From Tolypeutes matacus (Eukaryota > Chordata > Mammalia > Cingulata > Chlamyphoridae): a stretch of DNA of 64,000 bases. The stretch lies in assembly GCA_026826555.1 (NCBI GenBank), contig JAKSZT010054567.1:651651-715650 (forward strand), written 5' to 3'. How positions within the stretch are numbered: the first letter of the stretch is position 1; each line of letters begins with the position of its first letter. The notes beneath the pieces are model-generated. The model was not told the DNA's origin. It saw only the letters and a list, made by a program, of their open reading frames with translations, and searched no databases. Positions 11,236 to 23,508 of this stretch are shown piece after piece. The translations under genes were made by a program, and so were the position numbers.

Positions 11236-11822
11236 TTTGCATTTTTTGCATTTAAAAATATACTGAACTCATTTTATTTCCTTTATTTTTAATTTAATTA
11301 GTTTGGTTTATACACAATGAAAATACTACATTATTGTACATTGTGCAATAAAAATCTAAACATATTTTGTTTTCACCAGAATTCTTATTCCAGTAATATC
11401 CAAGAGTTATTCAGTAACACTTTGATGCTTTTTACATGAAGTTTTATTCATATAGCAAGCTTGGATTTAATGAGAGTATTTTTATAACCCTATGCTCAAT
11501 TATGAGAATATTCAAATGGTATTTTTAAAAACATGTTCTACCTGTATATGTGATTGCATCTGTATTATCTTACTGAAAAATTGCTACTTTAAAATACATA
11601 TTTTAATATTGTTAAAACTGTCACCTTTATTTGTATATATAACTTATTTTTCTTTGTATTCATAAAAATTGATATTTTGTTGTAACTATTCACTTTGAAG
11701 TTTTAAGAACCACAAAGAATCCAGCAAAGTTACTTTCAATCCTCTGAAGCAGAAGTTTCCACTATTTCAGTATTGTGAAATTGTTAGAACAAATCTTTTT
11801 GTAAATTTGTAAATGAAAATAT
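11236..11822. other. AT-rich non-coding stretch, no gene seen
   Basis: This follows the zinc-finger relic and may contain its former 3' UTR. No recognisable repeat, open frame or RNA gene was found. Confidence 0.5.
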
Positions 11823-11830
11823 CATACTCA

Positions 11831-12204
11831 GGAAGCAGATGTGGCTCAGGTGACTGAGATCCCACCTACCACATGGGAAGTCCCGGTTCGGTTCCCGGTG
11901 CCTCCTGGAGAAGACACGCAAGATGATGAGCAGACACAATGGGCTGGCGCAGTGAGCTTACAAGATGACACAGTGAGATGATGCAACCAAGAGACAGTGA
12001 GGAAACACAATGAGAGATGCAACAAAGCAAGGAGCAGAGGTCGGTCAGGCAATTAGTGTCTCCCTCCCACATGGGAGGTCCCTGGGTTCGGTTTCCAGTG
12101 CCTCCTAGAAAGAGAAGACCAGCACACAACAAACAGACACAGCAAATGCAAACAATGAGGGGGTGGGGAGAAATAAATAAATAAAATAAATCTTTTAAAA
12201 AAAG
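11831..12204 (+). mobile_element. Dimeric DAS SINE
   Basis: Two tRNA-like heads occur in tandem. The first has its B box at about 11884-11897 (cggttcggttcccgg) and the second at about 12073-12090. They are joined by an A-rich body with a gagcagacacaat motif, and the unit ends in ataaataaaataaat plus A. The target-site duplication catactca is at 11823-11830 and 12205-12212. Confidence 0.9.
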
Positions 12205-12309
12205 CATACTCAAATTGCTTCACAAACTGTCTTATGACAAGATATATCATATGTAACACACCAATGCGTAAATGTTCTGAGTCGTGTAAAATGACAGCTT
12301 CCACCAAAC

Positions 12310-12870
12310 TGAGAGGAAAACGTCAGACCAAAGAAAGACTCAGACAAGTCCAGCTTGGGGAGTAAGTGAGCATTTATTAGGGGGTTTTGGTGAGGGAAGC
12401 TCTTCACACAGTGGTAGACCCAAGCCTATTCATGGCCTAGAATCTTCGTCCTCGGTGGTGGGAGGAGAGCATGGTGCTTCTGAGGCTCAACATCTGCACT
12501 TGCCACAAAGCAAGAGGAGTCTTTTATACTACATGTCTACAAGCCAATGGGGAGGGCATGTAAGGGGGAGCATGACTGAAAAGTGCAGTGCTCAGGACAA
12601 ATAATGAAGAAATGGACATGCATAATGTTTCCCCACCAGGCAGAAGTAACACTTTGACAAAAACTATGTAAAACTAGCATTTACAATGTTTGTCAGTAGG
12701 GCTGAAGCTACATCTCTACAGTAATTATGTAAGGGATCTATTTATATGAAGGTGGTCAAGCAGTTCATAAAACAGATTATTCTTAGAATTTCTGGGTGAG
12801 AAATCTACGCATCCAAGATTTACTTGTCAGCCGCAAGCACAGTTACTTTTCAAGGCTTGCTGTGTAACTA
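12310..12870 (-). mobile_element. LTR-like repeat
   Basis: On the minus strand a TATA-like gtagtataaaagac (about 12533-12520) lies upstream of an AATAAA (reverse of tttatt at about 12372-12377), with spacing typical of a retroviral U3-R. The left edge tgagaggaaaa and right edge near actaaca would give TG...CA ends. No clear target-site duplication was found, so the exact ends are uncertain. Confidence 0.5.
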
Positions 12871-13714
12871 ACAATTAAGAAATGAAATGCTGCTGTGACT
12901 AGAAGGGGAAAGAACTGGGAGGGTCATGGGAAAATGCAAAGCCATATAAGCTACAGTGAATATATTAATAATGTTAATATGTGTGACCGTATTATCATTT
13001 TTAACTTTGGTGGTCAAACACGGTGGTTGACTCCAATTTTTGCTATTATAAAGACTGCCGTGTTTGGTCCCCTATTTTGCACATGGCATTAGCCTGTCTA
13101 CTTTTTATTGCTGAAATAACCCATGTATAAGTTTTAATGAGTACAAGTTTTAAACATGACATATTAAACAGCATTCCCTTTTGGCCCCATTCGGCCTTGT
13201 CAGTTTTCCCTACTGAGTTACTTATCATTGTAGAATTTCTCCTCCTGATTGTGCATAAATATAATATCCATGAAAACATTTAAAAAATAAAAATATATTC
13301 ATACCTACCATTTTACTTTACCTAAGAGTGAATATGGCTATATTAACTGCCTAGTTGGATTTTGTTAGGATTAAATGAATGAATACACATAAATGACTTA
13401 TAATTGAGATCGTCTCATACTCAGTAAATATAAGCCATTTTCAAATTTTTCTTCAGCTGTTTTACTATTTATGGAAAGGCTTTCAACCACGGTGCACACA
13501 TCAATATTAGAAATTTAATATTGAAGAAAAACCTTAACCCTCTAATGAATGTAACATCATCATCCATTCCACTTTGGTCATAGACATTTCATCCTGAATT
13601 AAAAAAAACAAATAAATATAATGTAATAAAACCTTTATTCAGATCTAACCATTTATGCTGGACCTTAAAATTCATAGAAAAAAATGAAATCCTCCTCATA
13701 AAGGCAAATGTTGA
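12871..13714. other. Non-coding stretch with a possible finger remnant
   Basis: No gene is seen. At about 13470-13550 the bases tatggaaaggctttcaacca and later aaaaaccttaaccc resemble a very decayed zinc-finger unit on the plus strand. This fits the zinc-finger relics upstream but is too short to be sure. Confidence 0.3.
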
Positions 13715-14224
13715 GGGAAGTAGATGTGGCTCAAGCTATTGCGCTCCTGTCTACCATATAGGAGGTCCATGGTTCAATTACTGGGGCCCCCTGGTGAAGG
13801 AAATCTGGTCCACACAGCAAGCTGGCCCAATAGGAGTGCTGACCCACATGTAGCATTGGCCCGCCTGGAGTGCTGGCCCAGGCAGGAGTACTGTCCCGTG
13901 CAGGAGTGCTCATCCACATGGAGTGCTAGCCTGAGCAGAAGGCTGGCACAGCAAGATGACACAGCAACAACAACAACAAAAAAAAAAACACAGAGAAGAG
14001 CCAATAAGAGATGCAGCAGACCAGGGACCTGACGTGGTGCAAGAGATTGAGCACCTCTCTCCCACTCCGGAGGGTCCCAGGATCAGTTTCCAGTGCTGCC
14101 TAGAGAGAAGACAAGCAGACACAGAAGAACACACAGAAAGCAGACAGTGAGCACAAAAACAACAGGGGTAAGAGGGAGAAATAAATAAATAAATAAATAA
14201 ATCTTAAAAAAAAAAAAAAAAAAA
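13715..14224 (+). mobile_element. Long dimeric DAS SINE
   Basis: Two tRNA-like heads (B boxes near 13770 and 14080) flank an expanded middle. The middle contains a short tandem series built on ...ggagtgctggcc... at 13835-13925. The tail is (aaat)n followed by poly(A). The target-site duplication gcaaatgttga is at 13704-13714 and 14225-14235. The roughly 510-bp length comes from the expanded middle. Confidence 0.9.
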
Positions 14225-14235
14225 GCAAATGTTGA

Positions 14236-14988
14236 CATCCAACTGTCACAAAATTAAGGGAAGATGAAAATAATCTCTCTGTTTTAGTGTGGGAAAGCAA
14301 CAATAATATAGCCCACATCATCTGCTGGTTAAAATATGGTAATATTAAATTATGGGGATATCTGACTCTTGATGCATTGAACATCTAAATAAATCTTTGG
14401 TTAAGGATAAAATAAGGAATTAAACTATAATTTATTTTCAAATGAAGGACACTGAGTATCCAACATATTAAAACATGAAGGGGGTCACCAAAACTACTCC
14501 AGGCAGAATTTACAGCCCTAAATGCCTGCATACATCACAATAACAGAAAAATTGAAAATAAACTAAGCAAAGATTGTATTGGGAATTCATGCAAACATAG
14601 GTTAATAAGTTTTAAAATAAAGAATGCATGATATGAAAATTATAAATTCCCAGAGTTGACTTTGAGAGTAGTGTACAACGAATGTAAATTAGAGACAGGT
14701 TGCTACCCATACAGACTCTACATCCACACAGATATAGGTAAAATCCTCAAAATTTCAAGAATTATTCCACTGTATAGCAAAAGATTAAAAAGCTTGACAT
14801 TGCATAACTCTGGATTTAAACCTGAATTAGGAAGGTTATATTTTTCATTTTGGTTTCTATTGTGAAGATAGGTGCAACAGCCTAAGTTATATATACATAA
14901 ATATGCCAAAGCTCGCCATCTTCTGGCAGACCTAGGAAGTGCATGTTAGTAAATTAAAAGTAAATAAGTAAGAGATGCTATTTCAAGC
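14236..14988 (+). mobile_element. Old L1 fragment in otherwise featureless sequence
   Basis: Around 14480-14570 the plus strand matches the L1 ORF2 region of cagaatttacagccctaaat and its flanks, heavily mutated. The remainder of the interval shows no gene or clear repeat. Confidence 0.45.
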
Positions 14989-15589
14989 TGTGGCCATTTA
15001 ATATTGTTTATGAATCCCAAAAATAGATATTAGATTACGTTTGTAAACTGATCTGTCCCTCCAGGCATATTAGATTATATTGGATTCAGAGGTTTCACTT
15101 TTACTTGACTAAATAATGTTTAAGGCTTCAATTGGGTCATGTGAGTAGGACATTGCATCCCCGCCCCCTTGGTTGGTGGGGACACACAGAGAAACCACAC
15201 CACAGAGAAGGGAGTTTGGAGTTTTAATGCTGGAGCCCAGAAAGTAAGCACACAGAAGGGCAGAGAGAAGGCTCACTTAGACATGGCAGAGGCCCCAGGA
15301 AGAAAGATGAGCCATTTACCTGAAAGTCTATAGCTGGCCTCGTGGAGAAAACAGAGCAGCTGAGCCTGGAGAGAAACAAGCCCTGGGAAGAGAGGAACTC
15401 AGGAAGCCTAAACCCTTGGCAGCCATCGGCAGCCATCTTACTCCAACACATGGCAACAGACTTTGGTGAGGGAAGTAACTTACGCTTTATGGACTGGTAG
15501 TTTTAATCTTGTACCCCAAATAAATACCATTTATAAAAACCAACAGATTTCTGGTATTTTGCATCACAACACTTTGGCTGACTAATACA
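14989..15589 (+). mobile_element. Solo LTR related to the 42994-45652 element
   Basis: It starts tgtggccattt and ends gactaataca. It shares colinear blocks with both LTRs at 42994 and 45159 (for example ttgtaaactgatctgt, cccgggaag-like and gctttatgg segments and the taccccaaataaatacc polyadenylation region). It is longer (601 bp) and clearly diverged, so it is an older or sister subfamily. No internal region follows and no target duplication was found. Confidence 0.75.
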
Positions 15590-15795
15590 CCGGACTTTAC
15601 ATCCTCCCACCCCAAGGCCTTAGGATGTGGGTATGCAAGACATTTGTGGGTCCAGGGTCCAGATTTGAGCAACTAACAAGGACAATCCTAAAGACCAATA
15701 ATCAAAGAACAGCAGTAACACATAGCTTCCTGCCACTAAAACCCTACAAAAGAGAGAGAAATCGAGCATCTGAGTGAACTCACAACCCTAATCAG

Positions 15796-16690
15796 ATGTC
15801 TAGATGTCAGCAAAAAATTACAAGCCATACTAAGAAAATGGAGGAAATGGCCCAAGAAAAGGAATATATCAAAGCCCCAGAAAAGATGGAGGATTTGAGA
15901 CAACTAATCAAGGAGGTACACACAAATTTCCAAAATCAAATTAATGAGTTGAAAGACAATATGGCTAAAAAGATAAAGCATATCAAGGAGACACTGAGCA
16001 AGCACAAATAAGAGTTTGTGAACCTGAATAAAAATGTAATGAGCTCAGGGGAACGGAAAACATGATAGGTGAGATCAAAACACATTAAAGGCATACAACA
16101 GCAGGCTTGAATGATAGAAGAAAGAATAAGTGATACAGAAGAGAGAACAGCTGAAATTGAAGAGAGAAAAGAATGGGAAAAATTGAGCAGGGACTCAGGG
16201 AGTTGAATGATAACATGAAACACAATAACATATGTGTCATTGGTGTTCCAGGAGAAGATAAGGAAAAATGGGCAGGAAGAGTATTTGAGGAAATAATAGC
16301 TAAAAATTTCCAAACTCTCATGAAAGAAATGAACTTACATGTCCAAGAAGTGCAGCATAGCCCAATAAGAATAAATGTGAATAAACCTACTCCATGACAC
16401 ATACCACTCAGAAGTCAACCATCAAAGATAAAGAGAAAATTCTGAGAGCACGAAGGGAGAAGCAAACCATCACATATAAGGGACATCCAGTAAGTCTTAG
16501 TGCAGATTTCTCATGAAAAACCATGGAGGAGAGAAGACAGTGATATGATACAATTAGGATACTGAAAGAAGAAAATTGCCAGCTGAGAATTCTTTATTCA
16601 GCAAAACTGCACTTCAAATATGAAGGTGAGTTTAAAATATTCACAAGCAAACAGAAACTAAGAGTTTGTGAAAAAAAGAATCCAAATTTT
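15796..16690 (+). pseudogene. L1 ORF1 (degenerate)
   Basis: The N-terminus begins at 15796 (MSRCQQKITSHTKKMEEMAQ) with a heptad-like coiled coil to a stop near 16009. The RNA-recognition part is at 16173-16397 in another frame (GRVFEEIIAKNFQTLMKEMN). The C-terminal domain follows at about 16400-16690. Several stops and shifts separate the parts. Confidence 0.8.
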
Positions 16691-16739
16691 CAGGAAATAG
16701 TAAAGTAAGCCTTACAGACTGAAAGGAAAAGACAGGAGA

Positions 16740-17675
16740 GAGAGGCTTGGGGGAGTGTATAGAAGAAAGAATAATATAAAGAATAGCCAAAAGAGGAAAA
16801 TTAGATTTGACATATGAAAACCAAAGAAAAAATGGTGGAAGTAAATAATGTATCCACAGCAATATCATTGAATGTGAATGGATTAAACTCCCAAATCAAA
16901 AGATAAAGGCTGACAGAATGGATTAAAATATATATATAAGCCATATATACTGTCTCCAAGAGACTCTCCTTAGATCCAGTGATAAAAACTGGCTGAAAGT
17001 GAAAGGTTGGGAAAAGATACTCCAATAAATAGTAACCAAAAAAGAATAGGTGTGGCTATACTAATATCAGAGAAAAGAGACTTTAATTGCAAAAAAGTTA
17101 TGACCAATACACAAAGCAATTATATATTAATAAAAGAGAGTCCACCAAGAAGAAGTAACATTCATAAATATATCTGCATCTAAAAAGGGTGCCCCAAAAT
17201 ACATGAGGCAAATTCTGACAAAACTTAAGGGAGAAATAGATATCTCTACAGTAATATTTGGAGACTTCAACACACTACTCAGATCATTAAATAGAACAAG
17301 AAGACATAAGATTAACGAGGAAAGAATTTGTACAATATGATAAACAAGCTGGACCTAACAGACATATATAGAATGTTGCACCTGAACTCAGCATGTAATA
17401 CATTCTTCTTAAGTGCCCATGGATCTTTCTCCAGGATAGACCACATGTTACATCACAATGCAGGTATCAATAAATATAAAAAGAACAAAATTATAGAAAG
17501 CACCTTCTGAGGTCATAATGGAATGAAACTGTAAATCAATAATAGTCAGGAAAGAGGTAAATTCACAGATGTGTGGTGGCTGAACAACACACTACTAAAT
17601 AAACAATGGGTGAAAGAAGAAATTGCAAGTGAAATTAGTAAATGTATTGAGACGAAAACAAGAACACAACATATT
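16740..17675 (+). pseudogene. L1 ORF2 endonuclease region (degenerate)
   Basis: The recognisable APE-like endonuclease start reads as a decayed SLNVNGLNS-type segment near 16868-16890, with later blocks at about 17190-17330 (QNTxGKF-type region) and 17328-17510 (MYNMINKLDLTDIYRMLHLN, then FFLSAHGSFSRIDHMLHH). The last of these is the conserved segment containing the SRIDH endonuclease motif. Stops separate the blocks. Confidence 0.75.
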
Positions 17676-17802
17676 AAAACTTATGGGTTAAAACTACTAG
17701 AAGAAAATGTAGGGAAACATCTTCAAGACCTTGTAGTAGGTGGTGGTTTCTTGGACCTCACACCCAAAGCACGTGCAACAAAAGAAAAAGTAGATAAATG
17801 GG

Positions 17803-17989
17803 GGAAGCGGCTGTGGCTCAATCAGTAGGGCTCCCGTTTACCATATGGGAGGCCCCGGGTTCGGTTCCCGGGGCCTCCTGGTGAAGGCAAGCCCGCCCGC
17901 ATGGCGTGGTTAGCTGACCCAGCGAGCACAAGCAGCAAGGGGGGGATAAATGAATAAATAAATAAAATCTTAAAAAAAAAAAAAAAAGG
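17803..17989 (+). mobile_element. DAS SINE (monomer, full length)
   Basis: The clean copy has a B box (gggttcggttccc), a body with cgagcacaagcagcaagg, an (aaat)n segment and a poly(A) tail. The target-site duplication agataaatggg is at 17792-17802 and 17990-18000. It inserted into the nested L1, so it is the youngest of the three layers here. Confidence 0.95.
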
Positions 17990-18240
17990 AGATAAATGGG
18001 ACCTCCTCAAAATTAAACACTTTTGCACCTCACAGGATTTTGTCAGAAGGGTGAAAAGGCAGCCAACTCAATGGGAAAAAATATTTGGAAATCACATATC
18101 TGATAAGGGTTTAATATCCAGGATATATAAAGAGATGTTACAACTCAACAATAAAAAGACAAATGACCCAATTATAAAATGGGCCAAAGACTTGAATAGA
18201 CATTTCTCCGAAGAAGAAATAGAAATGGCAAAAAAAACAC

Positions 18241-18774
18241 ATGAAGAAATGCTCAACATCACTCATGATTAGGGAAATGCAAATCAAAACTACAATGAGA
18301 TATCATTTCACACCTATCAGAATGGCCACTATGAAAAAGACAGAGAACTACAAGTGTTGGAGAGGATGTGGAGAGATAGGAACACTTCTTCACTGTTGGT
18401 GGGAATGCAGGATGGTACAACCACTATGGAGGACTGTTTGGCAGTTCCTAAAGAAGTTGAATATAGACTTGCCATGTGACCCTGCAATACCACTACTGGG
18501 TATATACCCAAAAGAACTGAGAGCAGACATCTGCACACCGATGTTCATAGCCACATTATTCATCATTGCCAAAAGTTGGAAACAACCCAGGTGTCCATCA
18601 ACAGATGAATGGATAAACAAACTGTGTTCTATTCACACGATGGAATATTATGCAGCTATAAGAAGAAATGAAGTCATAAAGCCTATGGCAACATGGATGA
18701 ACCTGGAGGACATTATGTTGAGTGAAGCAAGCCAGACACAAAAGGACAAATACTGTATGAATGCATTACTATGA
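18241..18774 (+). pseudogene. L1 ORF2 C-terminal domain, open for 177 codons
   Basis: The frame carries the C-terminal Cys/Trp-rich region ([20 protein letters not shown]) and the terminal block ([18 protein letters not shown], then [20 protein letters not shown]). It belongs to the nested L1. The retained open frame suggests a relatively young insertion. Confidence 0.85.
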
Positions 18775-18981
18775 ACCAAATATACTGTGTAATGTATTGT
18801 TTGATTAAAAAAAATTTTTTTACATGTATCCATTACATTTAATTGAGAAATGTATATATTTATTCATCTGTGTTTACTTTTTAGTTTTTAATTGCTTGTG
18901 TTTTCAATTATTAAATGTACAAAATAAAGTTTAAAAAAAAAAAAAAAGCATAGCCATCCAAAAAAAAAAAAAACTTATGGG

Positions 18982-21890
18982 ATACAGCAAAGGCAGTCTT
19001 GAGAGGGAAATTTATAGCCCTAAATGCCTATATTAAAAAAGAAGAAAGAGCCAAAATCAAAGATCTAACTGAAAAACTGGAGAAACTAAGGAAACAATAG
19101 CAAACCAGTCCCAAAGCAAACAGAAGGAAAGAAATAATAAAGATTAAAGCAGAACAAAAATGGAATTGAGAACCAAAAATCAATAGAGAAAATAATCAAA
19201 ATGAAAATCTGGTTTTGAGAAGATCAATGAAATTGACAACCCCCTAACTAGACTAATAAAGAAAAAAGAGAGAAGATGCAAATAAATTCAGAAATGATTG
19301 GGGTGAAGTTATGACTGACCCAACAGAAAAGAGGATATTATGTGAAACTAAATTCCAACAAACTAGACAACCTAGATGAAATCTCCAAATTCCCAGAAAT
19401 GAACAAACAACCTACACTGATGCTACAAGAAATACAAGAACCCAACAAACCAATAACATTTAAAGAGATTGAATCAGTCATCAAAAATCTCCCAACACAA
19501 AAAAGTCCAGGACCAGATGGCTTCACAGGTGAATCCTACCTAGCATTCTGAGAAGAATTAACATCAATACTGTTTAAACTCTTCCAAAGAATTGAAGATG
19601 AGGGAAACTTACCCAATATATTTTATGAAGCCAACATCACCCTAAAACCAAAGCCAGATAAAGACACTACAAGAAAAGAAAATTACAGACCAATAGCTAT
19701 GATGAACAAAGATGCAAACACTCTAAACAAAATACTTGCCAATAGAATCGAACAGCATATCAAAAGAATTATACACCACGGCCAAGTGGGATTTATTCGT
19801 GGTATGCAAGGGTAGTTCAACATAAGAAAATCAATTAACATAATACACCACATTAACAAATTGAAGGAAAAACACCACATGATCGTCTCCATCGATGCAG
19901 AAAAGGCATTCGACAAAATCCAGCATCCTTTCTTGACAAAAACACTTTGAAAAATGAGAATAGAAGGAAAATTCCTAAACATGATAAAATGCATATATAG
20001 AAACCCACAACCAACATCATACTTGATGGGGAAAGGTTGAAAGCTTTCCCTCTAAGATCAGGAACAAGACAATAACTGTTACCATTGTTATTCAACATTG
20101 TACTAGAAGTTCTAGCTATAGCAATTAGATAAGAAAAAAATAAAAGGCATCCAAATAGGAAAAGAGGAAGTAAAACTCACTATTTGTGGATGACATGATC
20201 CTATATTTCTAAAAATTTGAAATGTCTATGACAAAGCTATTTGAGCTAATAAATGAGTTCAACAAAGTTGCAGGATACAAGATAAAGATGCAAAAATAAA
20301 AAATGTTTTTGTACACTAGTATTGAATAATCTGAGGAGGAAATCAGGGGAAAAAATTCCATTTACAATAGCAACCAAAAGACTCAAATACCTGGGAATCA
20401 AGTTAACAAAGAAGTACAGGACCTATATGCAGAAAAGTACAAAGCAATGCTAAAAGAATTCAGCGAAGACTTGAAACAAATGGAAAGACATTCCATGTTC
20501 ATAGATTGGAAGACTAAATATCATGAAGATGTCAACCCTACCCAAGCTGATTTATAGATTCAATGCAATACCAATCAAAATTCCGAAAGCCTACTTTACA
20601 AAAATAGGAAAGTCAATGACCAAATTCATTTGGAAGGGGAAATGCACCCGAATAGCCAGAAGCATTTTTAAAAAGTAGAGTGATGTGGGAGGAATTTCAC
20701 TGCCTGACCTTGAAACATATTACAAAGCTACAGTGTTCAAAACAGCATGGTATTGGCATAAAGATAGACGCATCAATCAGTGGAATAGATTGAGAGTCCA
20801 GAAATAAACCCTTACCTCTATGGCCAACTGGTTTTTGACAAATCTACCAAGTCCACATTAACAAGACAAAACAATCTCATCAGCAAATGGTTATGGGAGA
20901 ACTGGATATCCATAACCAAAAGAATGGAAGATGATCCCTATCTCACTCCCTATACAAGAATCACCTCAAAATGTATCAAAGACCTAAATATAAAAGCCAG
21001 GACCATAAAGCTACAAGAAGAAATGTTGAGAAAAATCTTAAAGACCATCATGGTAGGCGGTGGCTTCTTGGACCTTACACCCAAAGCATGCACAACAAAA
21101 GAAAAGTAAATAAATGGGACTGCTTCAAAATTAAACACTTTTGCACCTCACAGAACTTTGTCAAAAGGGTGAAAAAGCATTCAACTCAATGAGAGAAAAT
21201 ATTTGGAAATCACATGTCTGATAAGGGTTTAATATCCATAATATAAAAAGAGATGCTACAGGTCACCAATAAAAAGACAAATGACCTGATTTAAAAATGG
21301 GCAAAATACTTGAATAGCCATTTTTCCAAAGAAGAAATACAAATGGAAAAAAAACACATGAAAAAATGTTCAACATCACTAGCTATTAGGGAAATGCAAA
21401 TCAAAACGACAATGATTTGTCATTTCACACCTTTGAGAATCGCCACTATTAAAAAGACAGAGAACTACAGGTATTGGAGAGGATGTGGAGAGATAGGGAC
21501 ACTTATTCACTGTTGGTGGGAATGGAGAATGGTACAACCACAGTGGAGGATTGTTTGGCAGCTTCTGAAGAAGTTGAACATAGATTTGCCACGTGACCGG
21601 CAATAACATTCCTGGGTAAACACCCAAAGATATGAGAGCAATGACATGAACAGAAATATGCACATTGATACTCATAGCAGAGTTATTCACAATTGTCAAA
21701 AGTCAGAAACAATTCAGGGGTCCACCAACCAATGAATGTGTAAACAAACTATAGTGTAGTCACATGATGAAATATTATGCAGCTGTAAGAAGAAACGAAG
21801 TTGCAAAGCATATGACAACATGGATGAACCTGGAGGACTTTATTTTGAGTGAAGCAAGCCAGATTCAAAAGGGCAAATACTGTCTGATTG
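18982..21890 (+). pseudogene. L1 ORF2 reverse transcriptase to C-terminus (degenerate)
   Basis: Blocks in order: 19342-19551 (ESVIKNLPTQKSPGPDGFTG, the start of the reverse transcriptase), a palm region near 19860-19930, a decayed catalytic-box region near 20185-20200, the thumb, and the C-terminal domain at 20924-21606 with SREEEIQ-like and [15 protein letters not shown] segments. Multiple stops are present. Confidence 0.8.
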
Positions 21891-22820
21891 CACTACTATG
21901 AATTAAATATATTGTGTAATCTCATGAAGTTAATAACTTGAATAGGGGTCACCAGAATATAGAATGAGGTTAGAGAATGGAAAAGTAAGGGTTAATCTGT
22001 GCAGAATTGGTAAAAAGGATGTGTATTAATCTTTGGAAATGAATTGAAAAGATAAAATCCCAACATAAATTTAGTAACTAGCAGTACTATTATGTGTATA
22101 TGAAAATAGCTTAAAGGGAAAGTCTAAGGTCATGTATATTACTAAAATGAAAGGACTGTATAGTATAGCAAAACTACATATGAAATATGAATGTGGATAA
22201 AATTGCATATATAAGACTGTCTTTCTTTGAAATTGAACAAATGTATGTAAATACTATAAGATGCTAATATCAAACAAAAAAATCACTAGGCTAAGAAAAG
22301 AAACCAGACACAAAGTCCTACATAATTTATGCTTGCATTTACATAAAATGTAAATAGACATCACTCTATAAAAATGAAATTAGATTAGCAGTTATGTAGG
22401 GCTGGGGAAGAACTACTAAATAGTATGGAATTTTTCTTTTTCACGTAATGAAATTGTTCAAAAATTTTTTGTGGTGATGAATGCACAATATTGCGGTTAT
22501 GCTAATAGCCATTGATTATACACTTTGGATAGATCATATGGTATATGAATATATCTCAATAAAACTGCTCAATAAATAAACAGTTGTGCAAGAATAGCCA
22601 GAAAAAGCAGCTATGTACAGAAGGGGAAACAGTGAGATTGAGGGGTGAAGAATTTTGTCTGTTTTTTGTTATTATTATTGAAATAATGAAAATACTCTAA
22701 TAATAATTGAAGTGATAAATGCACAACTATGCGATTATACCAAATACCATTGATTGTACACTTTGGATGAATTGTATACTTTATTAATACGTATCAATAA
22801 AATTTATTTATTTAGAAAAT

Positions 22821-23498
22821 TCAGATAAAACAATTTTGGCAAAAAAACTACATGGGTGATATATTCTTATTACAGCAGGAGAAATATTAAGCATAATATA
22901 AAGCACTAAAATATCATTATATATGTATGCATGTGTATATACATGTATGTATATATAAAATATATTTTGATGCAGTGTTGGTATTGCTAAGTCTGATCAC
23001 TGATTAAAGTGGTGACTACCAGATCCTTCCATGTAAATGTAATAATTTTTATTTTAATAGTTATAATTACTTTAAACTAGTAGTTAGTTTATAATTTTTA
23101 CTTTAAAAGTAGCAATATTGGGGATGGGTTAATGTTTGTTGCACAATTCAAAAATACTGAAAAATAGAGAATATAACAAACATTCATGTGTTATCTCAGA
23201 ATCAATACACTTACATCGTATGTTTGCTTCATATGTTTTTAGTAAAAATATAAAAATATTACAAAATTAATGTGAAAAGTCCATCATTCTGCAAATTTCT
23301 ACTTATTGTTTCTAGTGTTTATTCACCTAATTTATTTAAAAATGTGTGATAGATACGTTCATATAAGAAATATTTATTTAATAATGAGGTTCACTATTAT
23401 ACACTATTTTCAAGTCACGTAAAGAGTCTTGGAATGTATTGGTCGCTTAAATGATGTCCTACTGTAATTATATAAGTATTTGGCAAAAGAAACTCAGT
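22821..23498. other. Non-coding AT-rich stretch
   Basis: No gene was found. A purine/pyrimidine-alternating tatatgtatgcatgtgtata tract occurs at about 22918-22970. Confidence 0.5.
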
Positions 23499-23508
23499 AA
23501 AGAAAATC

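Larger units (their letters stand above)
17688..18969 (+). mobile_element. Nested 5'-truncated L1
   Basis: It contains only the ORF2 C-terminal part (KTYGLKLLEENVGKH... at the left edge and 18051-18774) and a short 3' UTR of roughly 180 bp with AATAAA at 18923-18928. It is flanked by a 12-bp target-site duplication aaaacttatggg at 17676-17687 and 18970-18981. The tail is double: A15 (18933-18947), gcatagccatcc, then a second A run. A DAS SINE later inserted at 17803-17989. Confidence 0.9.
15590..22820 (+). mobile_element. L1 element (host of nested L1), plus strand
   Basis: It has a short 5' leader (15600-15795), ORF1 (15796-16690), ORF2 endonuclease (about 16740-17675), the ORF2 reverse transcriptase to the C-terminus (about 18982-21890), and a type-2 3' UTR (21890-22820). 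A 5'-truncated L1 is nested at 17688-18969. Removing that nested copy and one duplicate restores colinearity of ORF2. Frames are broken throughout, so the element is dead. The 3' UTR contains two related modules, each ending in AATAAA (about 22557 and 22795). Confidence 0.85.

Noticed and set aside
13465..13550. Possible extra zinc-finger relic
   Set aside because: Only one or two finger-like words are visible. Mentioned as a weak trace and not called as a gene.
17803..17989. Possible tRNA gene from B-box-like sequence
   Set aside because: The tRNA similarity belongs to the SINE head. Poly(A) tails and target duplications show retroposition, and no intact cloverleaf is evident.
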